Of a stretch of 64,000 nucleotides of DNA, positions 49,600 through 60,912 are shown piece after piece. Under the pieces are notes generated by a model that was given only the letters and a program-made list of their open reading frames with translations, made no database searches and was not told where the DNA came from. Within the stretch, counting starts at the first letter, position 1, and each line of letters opens with the position of its first letter. The position numbers and the translations under genes are program-made. Where the stretch lies: contig CM037878.1 of the NCBI GenBank assembly GCA_021292165.1, positions 192,013,118-192,077,117 of the forward strand. The letters are read 5' to 3'. The stretch comes from Shinisaurus crocodilurus (taxonomy: Eukaryota; Chordata; Lepidosauria; Squamata; Shinisauridae).

Positions 49600-49830
49600 C
49601 AGGGATGTGGAACCTCCGGCCCATGGACCAATTTGGCACACCAGGCTGGCCCATCCAACCTGTGGGGCCTGTCCCCTACCCAAAGCCACACCCCTTCCTG
49701 AAGCCCTGCCCCCTATTATTAGGGACTTGAAGAAGGAGGTGGGAGAGGATGCTGCAATCTCCAGTCACATATTTAAGATTATAGTGGGGACTCCCCTTAC
49801 TTAGCACACAGTTTGCTAATTGGCAGGATA
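49600..49830. mobile_element. hAT-like element remnant, left part
   Basis: Starts CAGGGATGTGGAACCTCCGG then CCCATGGACCAATTTGG, a typical hAT-type left end of this window. The right end was not identified, so the right boundary is a guess. Confidence 0.35.
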
Positions 49831-50346
49831 TGGCACTGTAAGTGTTTCAGCCACCCCACATCCTCTCCAACTGGGAGAGGCGTTGGGCTGGTGAAGCCTC
49901 AGGCTGCCTTGCTACATGCTGGCTTTCCCCAGCCAGGGGAAGCTGGCACACAGAAAGCTGGCTCCCTGGCCAAAGGGCTGGGTGGAGAAGCAGTCCTCCA
50001 CCCGGTGCCTCAGTTGGGGAGGATTTGCTGCAAAGCCTGGCATTTTGTTTTTGAGTTGAATATTTCTAAAATATTTTTCATATGCAATTGCTTCCCAGAA
50101 TGATTCATGTTTTCACAAGTCTCCTTCTATGACACAGACATTTGTACTCTCCTGAACTGGAGAGAGAAGCCCAAGCATCACAGTCTCGTTTCCATCACAC
50201 AAATAAGAACTAATAATATACCTGTTCCCAAGCTCCTGGTCATGTGCTCTGATGTGTCACGGCCTATGGAAGCTTGGTTAGCAGGTATGGCAAGCTTGTT
50301 GCCCAGAAGGAATTGTTAGTTGTCCCAGGTAAATAATTAAATACAA

Positions 50347-50516
50347 AACTAAGACTACAATTCTGTACATACTTGGGAGTAAGCTCCATCGAACAAAATG
50401 GAACTTACTTCTGTATAAATATGCATAGAATTGGTTACATGGATGCAATCCTGTGCATATTTACTTAGAAGTAAGCCCCACTAAGCTCAGTGAGACATAC
50501 TTCCAAGTAAACATGC
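50347..50516. repeat. Two palindromic CAATCCTATGCA repeats in tandem
   Basis: Copies at about 50347-50437 and 50438-50516 lie end to end (TTCTGTACATACTTGGGAGT and CAATCCTGTGCATATTTACT). Confidence 0.72.
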
Positions 50517-50939
50517 ACGTGACAGGGCTGCTTTATAAAGGGATAGGTGAGAAATTTACTGTGTTGAGGGTTTTTACAGATTTACCCAATCTGCACCACA
50601 CAGAACTGAATGAAGAAACAGATGCAATTTGGACCCAGAATGCTTGCGATGCATTCTGTGAAAGAAATAAAAATTGTGTTCGACAACATTGCACACATTT
50701 GAAAAATGGACAAAAAACACTGCACACATTTCTAACATGTGGACAAACAAACACACCTTAGTCATGGGGGGGGGGGGGATACATCCATTAATGTGTCAAT
50801 TAATTTGAAAAATTCACCCAAAATACAGATTTCTTTTAACTAAAATAAAATAAAAACTTGGATGGAATCAGCATGGAATGGACTTGGAGGTCCATTGGAG
50901 GGGAATAATTTGGACCTATGAGAAAGGGATGGATTTGTA

Positions 50940-51111
50940 CTGTTCATATAGTTATTGCTGTTTTAGCTTTGATATTTTATATAATTTTAATATTATTGCT
51001 GATTTAATTATATTTTTAACTTTTTTATTTTTCTGTTAATATGTTTTAACTGTACAAATTTTAATGCAAAGCCACCTTGAGTCCCAATTCTGGGAAAAAG
51101 GCAGGTTATAA

Positions 51112-51149
<38 letters not shown>

Positions 51150-51150
51150 G
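50940..51150 (+). mobile_element. LINE 3'UTR with (TAA)n tail
   Basis: AT-rich 3'UTR, AAGCCACCTTGAGTCCCAAT, AAAAAGGCAGGTTATAAATA then about 13 TAA units. Confidence 0.6.
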
Positions 51151-51769
51151 GTCAGAAAAAGGAGGAAGTCTGTGGAAACTGACTTGACGGTTCTACCTAT
51201 CTCTACTTTATAATATACAATACGATAGAACGATTAGCACCTAATGTTCTATATTTATACAGGCTTCAATGCAAGCCAATCTTCAGGTCCAATTCTGGTC
51301 ATCACCAGCCAAGCCAAAATGGTGAAGATTGTACCTAAGGTGGACATTACCTGTCAGTGCTCGAAATAAAGTTCATCTGCCACTTAGTGTGGTTGCTGTC
51401 TAATGCAAGCTGAAAGAGAATACTAGAAAACCCAGAATGCTTTGGCTGCATTCTGGGTGCATCTTCAGGGCTACTTACGTATCAGATCGGTTTGCTACAA
51501 TGACCATATTTGACTGGTTGATGCACAAAATCTTTTTTGACTAGTCAAATACCAAACCTACTCAACAGGGGCAGAAGCTGAAGTGAATTCCAGAACCTTA
51601 ACCAGTGTACAATGCAAGTATTTGCAAAATGGGTTTACCTTATTCGCACTTTACATTTTTAGGTGTACACCTTCTTTAAAAATTGAATGTGTGACACAGC
51701 CTCTCAGTTCATATGAGAAGCCAAGTAAACTGGTAGGCTATTCATACTTGTGAAGGAGGACTCGAACCA

Positions 51770-52095
51770 ATCCTTTCCCTCAAAGGAGAGAGAGTGGCAC
51801 CCCATCTATGGAATCAGCTTTCCAAGGAGCTTTCCAAGGCCTACCCTCTATTCTTTCAGGCGCCACGTGAAACCCTTTTTCTTTGCCCAATATTTTAGTG
51901 GTTGATTTTCTTCCTTTGATTATCGCCACTGTACTTCCGGACTGAATTTATTTCGCTGCTTGTTTTTATCGTGTTATATTTTATTATGTTTGTGTTTTTA
52001 TAATATTTTTGTTGTTATTTTTGTGTTGTGTTTTGGAAACCGCCCAGGGAGCCTTTTGGCTGATCGGCGGTGAATAAATATATTAAATAAATAAG
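51770..52095 (+). mobile_element. L2-like LINE 3' end
   Basis: GTGGCACCCCATCTATGGAA (coding for the APRLWN-type block), TTTCAGGCGCCACGTGAAAC, AT-rich 3'UTR, AAACCGCCCAGGGAGCC and AATAAATATATTAAATAAAT tail. Confidence 0.75.
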
Positions 52096-52099
52096 GGTG

Positions 52100-55000
52100 C
52101 AAAAACTGCCACCCTCTACCCCAGATCCTTATACCTTGTGTATTTCTTTTTCCTCCCTTCCCTTCTCCCTTCCTATTCTTTTAACCCTAATAAATCTTTT
52201 GTTTAACCCTGACAGGGTGTGGTTTGTGTCTCTTTGGTTTAGTGCTAAATCCCATGCCTTGGCCAAGGCTGTAAGTTGAGTTCATTGAGGAAGAGGACAG
52301 GGTAGAGCAGTTTTCTCCAACCTTCGGTCCCCAGATGTTTTTGGCCTACAACTATATCCCCACCCCAGCTCATGGCCTGATCTTTTCTGCCAATCATAAA
52401 CCAATCTTTCATCTCTGGTGCCATCTCTGACCAGAACATCACCTGACAGGTTCTCAGCTGTAAATTATTCAGGAAATCAAGACTAGCTAGTCAAATGGCC
52501 TTGAGAACAGGGTGCCTATTTTACAAGATAAAAGGTAAGACATCTGGCACCAGGGAGAATCTTCTCTGAGGGGGCCCCTTCTCGAAGGGCACAACTTGAA
52601 TTTAAGAAAAGCTTTTCTTCACAATACTAGATGAGAATGCACCCAAGAATGTTCCCACAAAGTTCTGGGATGTTCCACTGTTCACTTTCAGCTCATCTTG
52701 GCTGGAAAGAGCCTCAAAAATACACCTGAAACCATCCCTTGACTGTTGCTGTCACTTTAATGTTCGATCCATGTGATTCTTTGCTTCCTCCTCTTCATGG
52801 CTAGTCTGGGCTCAGGAAGTTGGAAGAGAAGACTAGAATATGACATGTTGGGGGCAGAGGGCAAGCTTCCCTGACTCCTTGATTCCTCACTGTCAGTCTA
52901 AGGGGCATTACATTAGCTGGTTTTCAATATTCTTCATCATTTTTCCTGTTGACATTTGGATCTGGCTTGCACACAATTAAAATATCTTAAGGGAAAGGGA
53001 TAAATTATTCAAAGTGTACCTCTCTTGCTTACCTATGCCAACCCTTTTAGCACTGCTGAGAGTTTGTAAATGTTAGGATGGCTTTTTACAGAGGACAGTC
53101 CTCTATTTGAAGGGCTGCCAGAAGATTGTCTTCTATTTGAAGGCATACTCTACTTGAAGGGCTGTCCTGTCCAATTCCAGTTTAAAGATAAAGAACCATA
53201 AGAAATGTTGCCCATCAACACTTAGCACCTGGACAGCAGGCCCACAGGTCACATGGTCACAGTCTTCCACACGATGCGATGCTGAGATTAACTGTGTATT
53301 TGTATTCAATGATGATTTCTAAATTTGCACCTATACATATAGATAAGCATATGCACATTTTATGCAAATGTGTGTCCTCTTTTGTCCTCTTGTTTGGCGA
53401 TTCATAAGTGGCTACCCTATAGAATTCACACAAGAATGTTCCCACAAGGTTTTGGGATGTACCATTGCTCACTCTGGGCCTGTTCACACATCACACTAAG
53501 CCACCACTGGTTAATTAACCCCTGGGGCTTAGTTGGGCATGCAGGTGGCAATTTTTAATATTCGAGCCACAACTGCAGCTTGTTGTGTTGTGCGAACCTG
53601 ATGAGAGTAGGTTGTTTGTATGGTTAATTCACAATTTAGGGTTGTGTGTGGCTCATTAACTACATCAACAACCCACCCTCACTGGGTTCACATGGTGCAA
53701 CAAGCCATGGCCTGGGCCTGAATAGGCAACCATGGGTGCCACAGCTTGTCATAGCTTAAATAAGCCACAACAAACCACAGCAATAGTGCGAACCCAGTCT
53801 TTCAGTTATTTCTATCAGAAAGAAAGGAAGGAAAGACTGTCCCAGTTTTAAAATAAATAAGTAAATAAAGGTGATTTCTGTGCAATCACTGCATGAGTGC
53901 GTGATCCTCTTCAGACTGTGTGGCTAGCTGAGCAGTGAAAGACAAAGACCAAGAGGCCTGGGCTTGACATTTGAACCCTTTGACAAACAGGCAGTTACTT
54001 CTTTGGAAATCAGTGAAGTTCACGTGACTATCAAATGTGGGGACCATGGTGGAGTTCCTTTTCACTTATAAGGAAGAGAGATGGGGAGTGGAGTGCATGG
54101 TGTGTTTCTGTCTGCGACACTGCATTGTTTGACGTCTGTGATTCATGAGGACTGTCAAGTCACCATCCAATTTATCACATAAACACAACCACTGGACTCT
54201 GGACCTTGTTCAAACAGATGCATTACATGAATGAGTCAGAGTTTCTTCTGCAGATGGCAATTGTGCTAGTTCAGAATTTACATGTGTTTTCAGTTAATCC
54301 TGCTTTATTTTCTCATTGAATGTTCATTTTGCTTAACGCTGATTTCATGCTGACAAAAGATGAAGACATGTTATAACACTTCTTGTAAATATTTCCTCAT
54401 TTTCTGTCATATTTAAAGTATCAATTTTGTGAAATATGTCTGAATTCAGAAAAAGTACTAACATGTGGAATGATATAACACCAGTGGCATATTTGTTTGG
54501 GCATGGGCATGGGCAACTGGATCGTTACCCGTGAACTCAAAAACTGGAAGCAATCCATTTTTAATTAGTTTGTGGATTGAGCTGAGTACATAAATCTATA
54601 TAATGTTTCCCATGGGTGTGCTTATATGCTTATATGCTCCCTTAAGATATTTATATATGTGTTTGATACATTTCTATACTGCTTTTCATCATTGATTCCA
54701 AGGTGGTGTACAGCTTATCAAAACAAATGCAATGAAACAATCAACAATAACAAATCAAAGTGTATAAAACAGTGATAACAGCAGAAGGTGCACTTCACAA
54801 ATGTACTTAAAATATTTGGAAGGCCTGGGATTTCTTTTTACAAAAGTCTTTTTCTGGCACCTAAATGATTTCAGGGTAGGCACCAGGCAAGTTTCCCTGG
54901 GGAGGGAGCTCCGCAGATGAGGCACTACAATCAACAGTAACAAATCAAAGTGTTACTACAGCTAAAAAAAAGTAATATGTTCAGATTGTGAAAAGGGAGG

Positions 55001-55980
55001 GAACATTGTCTGAGGATAACCTTTAACTCAGGGATGAAGGAAGAAAGCCTTCATATCCCCCTCCCTTTTAGGTACTTCAGGGAGGAAAAACACAGTAACA
55101 CTGACTAAGTAAGCAGACCTAAGTGCCTTTGTGACAGCAGCAGCCAGTAGATATATACGGTACCTTCCTTCTACCAACACTTATTTGCATGATTACAAAA
55201 CGTTTAGCTCTCAGTGGCAATAGCTGAGTAGGACATCCTTTGCTCTTGATGACAGTGAGTCATGTTTTAAGTGTTTGCAAAACAGGTTCTTTTTAAGATA
55301 TCAGATTAATTATGTTGTAGCTTACAATTAAGGTGTGTACCTTGCCTGATCACTTAGAACAGAAATGTGATCCTACCCTAGCAAAAGGAATTCATTTCTG
55401 GGTTAGTCAGTTAATATGAAGAATCCTAAATGAATATCACAAGAAGGAAAATCTGTACTTTAAAGTCCATCCCCTGAAATTTTATTGTTCTGGCAAGTGT
55501 AAATAGTTCCAATAATTGTACAATCAAAAAGGCATTAGCACAAAAGCTTACAAGGCATACTCAGTAAATCAGGCTATTAATGTGGACAGTTCCAGCAACA
55601 TGTAAACAGAACAAAAGTTAATTGCCCTTGCAGATTTAGTAATGTACATAGCTCTTAACATTTAAGCACTCCTTTTTTCATTCTACATTAAATATTTACT
55701 TTTGTATCAATGTTATTTCTTTAGAAAGTTGAGGTTGATTACTTTTCTAGTTCTGACAATGTACAACTGGGTTTTAAAGCATCTCATTGCTGTTATGTTT
55801 CTGTATCTTTACTTAGATTAGTTTAGAAGTCATTGGATCTTGAAAGAAAGCATGGTGTTGAGTATGTGCCATCCAAGATAAAAAGCCCTGACTTCAGTGC
55901 TGATGAGCTAGGGTATCCTAGCCTGGTCACTGCTGCTAGTATCCTACTTTAACCCAAAGTAAATTGCCAGATAGTAAATC
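52100..55980. other. Intergenic; mostly unrecognised
   Basis: A left half of a MITE near 52305-52345 (CAGTTTTCTCCAACCTTCGG) and the inverted-repeat element at 53467-53802 are the only elements I see. No coding frame is convincing. No exon resembling a neighbouring X-type gene such as NLGN4X was found. Confidence 0.55.
53467..53802. mobile_element. Inverted-repeat element of the same broad family
   Basis: Left GGGCCTGTTCACACATCACA, right CAATAGTGCGAACCCAGTCT, with AAGCCACAACAAACCACAGC inside. Degenerate. Confidence 0.5.
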
Positions 55981-56017
55981 TGTCCAAAAGCCAGTTCCAG
56001 TCTCTCTCGCTCTGCAG

Positions 56018-56153
56018 CAGCCTTGTCCAACTTGGCAGCCTCCAGATGTGTTAGACTACAACTCCCAGCATTCCTGACCATCGGCCATGCTGGCTGGGGC
56101 TGATGAGAATTGGAGTCAAAAACATCTGGAGGGTGCCAGGTTAGGGAAGCCTA
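56018..56153. mobile_element. 136-bp hAT-like MITE (array member 1)
   Basis: Ends CAGCCTTGTCCAAC and GGTTAGGGAAGCCTA are inverted, with CTCCAGATGTG/CATCTGGAGG just inside. Flanks CTCTGCAG (56010-56017) and CTCTAGAG (56154-56161) match at 6 of 8. Confidence 0.85.
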
Positions 56154-56161
56154 CTCTAGAG

Positions 56162-56297
56162 CAGGGATGACCAAAAGGTAGATCTCCAGATATTTTGGAC
56201 TTCAACTACCATAAGCCTTTGCCGGCATGACTGATGGTCAGGAATGCTGGGAGTTGAAGTCTAGAACATCTGGAGATCTACCTTCTGCCCATCCCTG
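56162..56297. mobile_element. 136-bp hAT-like MITE (array member 2)
   Basis: Ends CAGGGATG and CATCCCTG, with GGTAGATCTCCAGAT and ATCTGGAGATCTACC inside. Flanked on both sides by perfect CTCTAGAG (56154-56161 and 56298-56305), the 8-bp duplication of the hAT superfamily. Confidence 0.92.
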
Positions 56298-56305
56298 CTC
56301 TAGAG

Positions 56306-57045
56306 CAGGGGACCCCAACCTTTTCGGACCTGTGGGCACATTTGGGAACTTGAGAAACTGCTGTGGGCACCACCACAAAATGGCTCCTATGCAGGATGTG
56401 ATTACTCACATAATGGCTGCTGTGGGGGCATGGCTAGTTAAAAAAAAAGGTGGAGGGGAGAGTAGAGGCTGGGAGGGAGAGGAAAATAGCAAGGCAAAGG
56501 GTTAGAGGGGAGAGAAAGTGCAAGGCTAGAAGCTGGAAGGGGGAAGAAACGGCAAAGTAAAGCCGTGGAGGAGAGAAAAAGCAAGGCTAGAGGCTGAGAG
56601 TGGAGAGAAATAGCAAGATACAGAGGTGAATGGGAGAGAAAGAGCAAGGCCAGGGACTAGAAAGGGAGAGAAAGAAGAAGCCTAGGGACGGGGAAGGGAA
56701 AGGAATAGCATAGAAAGGGGCTGGGTGGAGAGAAATAGCAAGGCTAGGGGCTAGGAGTGGAGGGATAGAGAGAGAGCAAAGGGGAAAGGTCTGTGTGGAT
56801 GGAAGAAGATTGGGAGGGGCCAGGAAGAAACTCTTTCCTTCTCTTCCTGCCAGCTGAACAACTGATCAGCAGCAGGTTCAGGAACAGGAAGGAGAACCTG
56901 GTGCCCTAATGTTTTTCAAGGTTGTTTTTTTTTAAATTAAAAATAGTTTTTTTTTAAGGGGCAGGGAATGGGGAGTTTCACAGGTGCTGCTGGAGTTCGC
57001 TGCAAGCACCATGGTGCCCACAGCCATCACATTGGGAACCCCCTG
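56306..57045. mobile_element. hAT-like non-autonomous element with purine minisatellite (array member 3)
   Basis: Starts CAGGGGACCCCAACC directly after CTCTAGAG and ends ATTGGGAACCCCCTG. The right flank CAAGTAGG does not match CTCTAGAG. The interior holds a purine-rich tandem repeat (56440-56790). The element at 60368-61749 is the same family in opposite orientation: its right end reads AAGGTTGGGGACCCC and its left end ATGGTGCCCAC. Confidence 0.72.
56440..56790 (+). repeat. Purine-rich minisatellite-like tract
   Basis: Degenerate units built on GAGAGAAAAGCAAGGCTAG plus AGGCTGG spacers, about 35-40 bases each. The pyrimidine-rich complement occurs at about 60640-60900. Confidence 0.7.
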
Positions 57046-57689
57046 CAAGTAGGCTATCTGCACAGGAAGTTTCTTATGACTACCATAGAAGAGCCACCCA
57101 GTGTGCCTCAACAGAGTGGTCAGCTCCATCCGCACATCCCTTAATGTGACACAAATAAAGATGGAACCCAACATGTCAGAACTACTTCATATTTTTCACA
57201 AAGGCTGTCAGGTTAAAAAAATGGAAATGCTGTTTTTGTTTTAGGTTTGTGTTCAGAAACATGTGCTTTCAAATGGCATGATATATAGGCCAAGATAAAC
57301 TCTTTTTTTAAAAAAATTGTTGTGGTTATTTACTTTGGTCAATTTTGCCCCTCCCCCTTTTTTGAAGTACCCAAATTTAAACCAGACATGTGGCTTTGTA
57401 AGTATTCACGGTGAGAAGAATTGCAAAGGGCTTATATGTGCCTGTTCATTGCTGGAAAGAGTAGTCTGAATATATCTCAGTATATGTACAGCCTGACTCT
57501 TGTATCCAAAAGAAAGTAAGGTAATAGCTTCCTAACACGATAGTGCAAAATGCTAGCTGACAAGATGAAGTCCTCTTCTTTGAGTAAGTTACAAGAGGAA
57601 TGTAGATTGATATTAAAATTCTGAATAATTCCTTCCAGTTGAAAGCATCTTTCCTGCATCATGTTACAGAACTGAAGCTTTAAAAGCTC

Positions 57690-58475
57690 TTAGCCCCTAC
57701 CTTGCCACGCATAGCTGCGGCGGGGGGGCAAATTTGCGGGCGGGGAGAATTACGATCAGACCATAGTGGTCTGATTTGCCCATCCAATCAGGAGGCAGAG
57801 TGGGCGGGGTGGCACAGCCATTATCAGGCTTGCACCCACCAGTTACTGCCTCCTTCCCAAAGCGGCTCCCTCCCGCCCATCCCTGTTTACAGTGTAGGTT
57901 TTACTGGTCGCCTGTTTCAAGGGGCCGAGTAGGAATTTTGGTTCATTGTCCTAATTGGCCGGGGGCAGTGTTCGTGTTTTGCCTACTCTACACTGCATTT
58001 CAGGTTTTGGGTGTTTAGTTCCATGTCCAATTTGGTCACTTTGGCGGTCAAGTGCGGGATTAGGCAGTTTAGGGGCTCGGCGATCATCCTATGGCACCTT
58101 TTAGGTGAGAGGCGTGCTCTAGGCTCCCACAACCGATGCCTCACAGCTCGGCTTTGGGGAGATAAGGCATGTCTCTGAGGTCTTCCTTCATCACCTGTAT
58201 CGGCGCCTCACGGCCTGTGCGAGGCTGACAGCAGGAAAGACCTCCCAGCACCGTGTGTGGTAAGCAAGGAGGGGATGACTTGATGCCGTCACCCTCCTTG
58301 TGGGATGTTTCGCCCTATTGCATTGGCGACCGGCGTATAGTCGGTGTAAATAGCACCCACACTTTTCGATCCCTTCGTAGATCTCCAATTTATGTTATTA
58401 ATAAATGTGGCCCTTCATTACCACTATTTGTACCCTACAATCGTGTCTGAGTCGTTATTTCTCCTCTACTGCACG
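57690..58475 (+). mobile_element. Unclassified GC-rich insertion, possibly a solo LTR
   Basis: About 780 bp of GC- and CpG-richer DNA between AT-rich flanks. It opens with TGCCACGCATAGCTGCGG, contains the palindrome ATCAGACCATAGTGGTCTGA at about 57750, and near its right end has TTATTAATAAATGTGGCCC (polyA-signal-like) then CGTGTCTGAGTCGTTATTTC. That order resembles U3-R-U5 of an LTR. No protein frame, no PBS and no sure target duplication. Confidence 0.4.
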
Positions 58476-58772
58476 CAAATCGTTCTTAGGAAATTCAAAT
58501 ACTCTTGCAAATAGCACTTGCTCAAAACAGATGTTTCGTGTGAAGAAATGTGGGAAAGAAAACACAAGGAGACATGGAGTGTTGTTTTGAAAGAAATGTG
58601 ACAATAGAAGTCGTGGATAAATAGTATATGATGAATCCTTTGGTAAAGAAAATGGCTAGTTTCATTATATAAAGTTGTTACCCCCTACCTCCAGGCAAGA
58701 CTTTTGTGCCTTTTAACAATTTTGTGACAGAAAATGCACAATTTTTTTATTGTCACTGCAATAGTGACAATA

Positions 58773-59012
58773 TGCCAGTGTGGCGTAGTGGTTAGGGTGT
58801 TGGACTGGGACTCGGGAAATCTGGGTTCTAGTCCCCGCTCAGCCATGAAACTCACTGGGTGACTTTGGGGCATTCACTGACTCTCAGCCTAACCTACCTC
58901 ACAGGGTTGTTGTGAGGATAAAATGGAGAGGAGGAGGAGGAGAATTATGTAAGCCGCCTTGGGTTCCTTTCAGAAAAAAAGGTGGGGTATAAATATAATA
59001 ATAATTTTAAAA
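58773..59012 (+). mobile_element. Sauria-type SINE (copy 3)
   Basis: Starts GCCAGTGTGGCGTAGTGG, B box GGGTTCTAGTCCC, body and GGGGTATAAATATAATAATA tail. Full length. Confidence 0.9.
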
Positions 59013-59034
59013 ACTCTCTGTGTTGGGAAAAGCT

Positions 59035-59500
59035 GCACCTGCTGGTTTGCTGTCCCCCAAACAGCTTGGGACCAGAGTATCTAAAGGAACATATCCTCCT
59101 GTACCCATCTGCTTAGACCTTGGGACATTTTTAGAGGCACTCCAGATCCCCCACTGAAGGAAGCTAGGCGAGTGACTACAAGAGAGAGGGCCTTGTCAGT
59201 TGTGGCACCCCATTTATGGAATGCCCCCTCAAGGAAGTTTGCCTGGTGCCTATCTTGTTATCTTTTCAGTGTCAGGCAAATACCTTTATTTTTCCCAGGC
59301 ATTTTTGAGTTTATTTGGTTTTTTTAGATTTTTATGGCTGTTCTTATATTTTTTTATATTTATCTATTCCTGTGCTGCTTGCCATTTTGTATTGCATTGT
59401 ATTATTTTTAATACTTGTGTTGTATTTTATTCTTTTAACGATTTGTATTGTATTTTATTCCTTCAGTTGCTTGTAACTCACCCAGAGAATGCTTGTTTTA
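59035..59500 (+). mobile_element. L2-like LINE 3' end
   Basis: CAGCTTGGGACCAGAGTATC (LGPxYL-type block), GAGAGAGGGCCTTGTCAGTT, GTGGCACCCCATTTATGGAA, TGCCTGGTGCCTATC, then AT-rich 3'UTR and AACTCACCCAGAGAATGC. An open frame at 59200-59694 is a by-product of this sequence. Confidence 0.72.
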
Positions 59501-59699
59501 ATAGTACTGTAGCTGTTAAAAACACAGGAGCCCTGTCACAAAAAGGCCACTGCATTGTGCTATCCTTAGCAAACTGTTATCCTGTATATTTTTTGGAAGC
59601 AATTCAGGCTAGCAATAATAGCAGATACTTTTGGGAAGAGAGAATATGGCCTTATTATATGGGATTAAGAAAATCATCACTGGCAAAGTGTTAACCCAG

Positions 59700-59982
59700 A
59701 GGTGGGGAACAAATTGGACTGTAGCTCCCATCAACCTAGCCAGCATAGCCAAAGGTGAGGCATGATGGGAACTGCAGTCCAACAACTTATTGGAAGCCCT
59801 TCATGCTGGCTCAGCTTGTCTGAGTGTGGAAAGCTAAGCAGGGTCAGGCCTGGTTGTTACTTGGATGGGAGACCCCTCCTCTAGTCTCCTGCATTGAGCA
59901 GGGGGTTGGACTCGATGGCCTTGTAGGCTCCTTCCGACTCTATAATCTATGATCTATGCAATCTATGTTCCCCATCCCTGCC
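59700..59982. mobile_element. hAT-like MITE split by a 5S-type SINE
   Basis: Left half AGAGGTGGGGAACAAATTGG...CTAGCCAGCATAGCC and right end TGTTCCCCATCCCTG belong to the 136-bp family. The SINE at 59804-59967 sits between them. Confidence 0.78.
59804..59967 (+). mobile_element. 5S-rRNA-derived SINE with CR1-like tail (copy 5), nested in a MITE
   Basis: Full head (TGCTGGCTCAGCTTGTCTGA, AAGCTAAGCAGGGTCAGGCC, TTGGATGGGAGACC) and CR1-like tail. It splits a short hAT-like element whose ends are at about 59700 (AGAGGTGGGGAACA) and 59980 (TGTTCCCCATCCCTG), so it inserted after that element. Confidence 0.9.
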
Positions 59983-60912
59983 TTAGCCTGTGAATTTCTC
60001 ACTACCTGAATGAGATTCTGGAGAGGTGAGCTCTTCAGTTGTTGGTTGCCATACCAACATCCCAAGTTTCTGGTAAGCAAACACCTCTCTCACATGATAA
60101 TAGGTGGACTAACCTAAAATAAAAGTTGGCCTAAAACTTTAAGCAGGATCAGATATTTCAAACTAAATTTCCCATTGTACTTTTTTCGTCTTACACATTT
60201 CTCCTTCTGTTTACCTAGCTTAATCCTTCCTAATTTTATCCACTGTTTTTAAATAGCTGTAAGAAACATTCAGGATTTTTTTTAAAAAAACGGGTCTAGA
60301 TTCTAATTAGAATAACTTTACAAAATCTATGCGTCTATGATGCTTTAAAATAGCTTAAGCTCTACATCAGGGGTCCCCAACATGGTGCCCACGAGTGCCA
60401 TGGTGCCCACAGAGACCTTCAGCAGCGCCTGCAAAACTCTTCATTCCCTGACCCCTTCAAAAATTTATTTTTAATTAAAAACTGGAAAACAGTAGGGCAT
60501 CAGGTTCTCCTTCCTCTTCCTAAATCTGCCGCTGATCAGTTATTCAGAGAGCAGGAAAAGAAGGAAAGAGCAGCTTGCTGGCCCCTCCCAATCTTCTTCC
60601 ATCCACACAGACCTTTCCCCTTTGCTCTCTGTCTAACCCTCCACCCCTAGCCTCCAGCCTCGCTATTTCTCTCCCCCCAACCTTTTTCGGCACTAATTCT
60701 CCTTTCCCCATTCATAGGGTTCTTCTTTCTCTCATTTCCAAGCCCCTGGCCTTGCTCTTTCTTTCTCACTCACACCTTTATCTTGCTGTTTCTTTCCAGT
60801 CCCAGTCCTAGCCTCTAGTCTCGCTATTTCTCTCCCCTAACTTCTTTACCTCACTGTTTCTCCCCGTTCCTGACTCCTAGCCTTCCTCTGTCTCTTCCTT
60901 CTACCCTTTTGA

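Noticed and set aside
59200..59694. A 164-aa hydrophobic ORF resembling a membrane protein
   Set aside because: Its hydrophobic part is a translation of the T-rich 3'UTR of an L2-like LINE.
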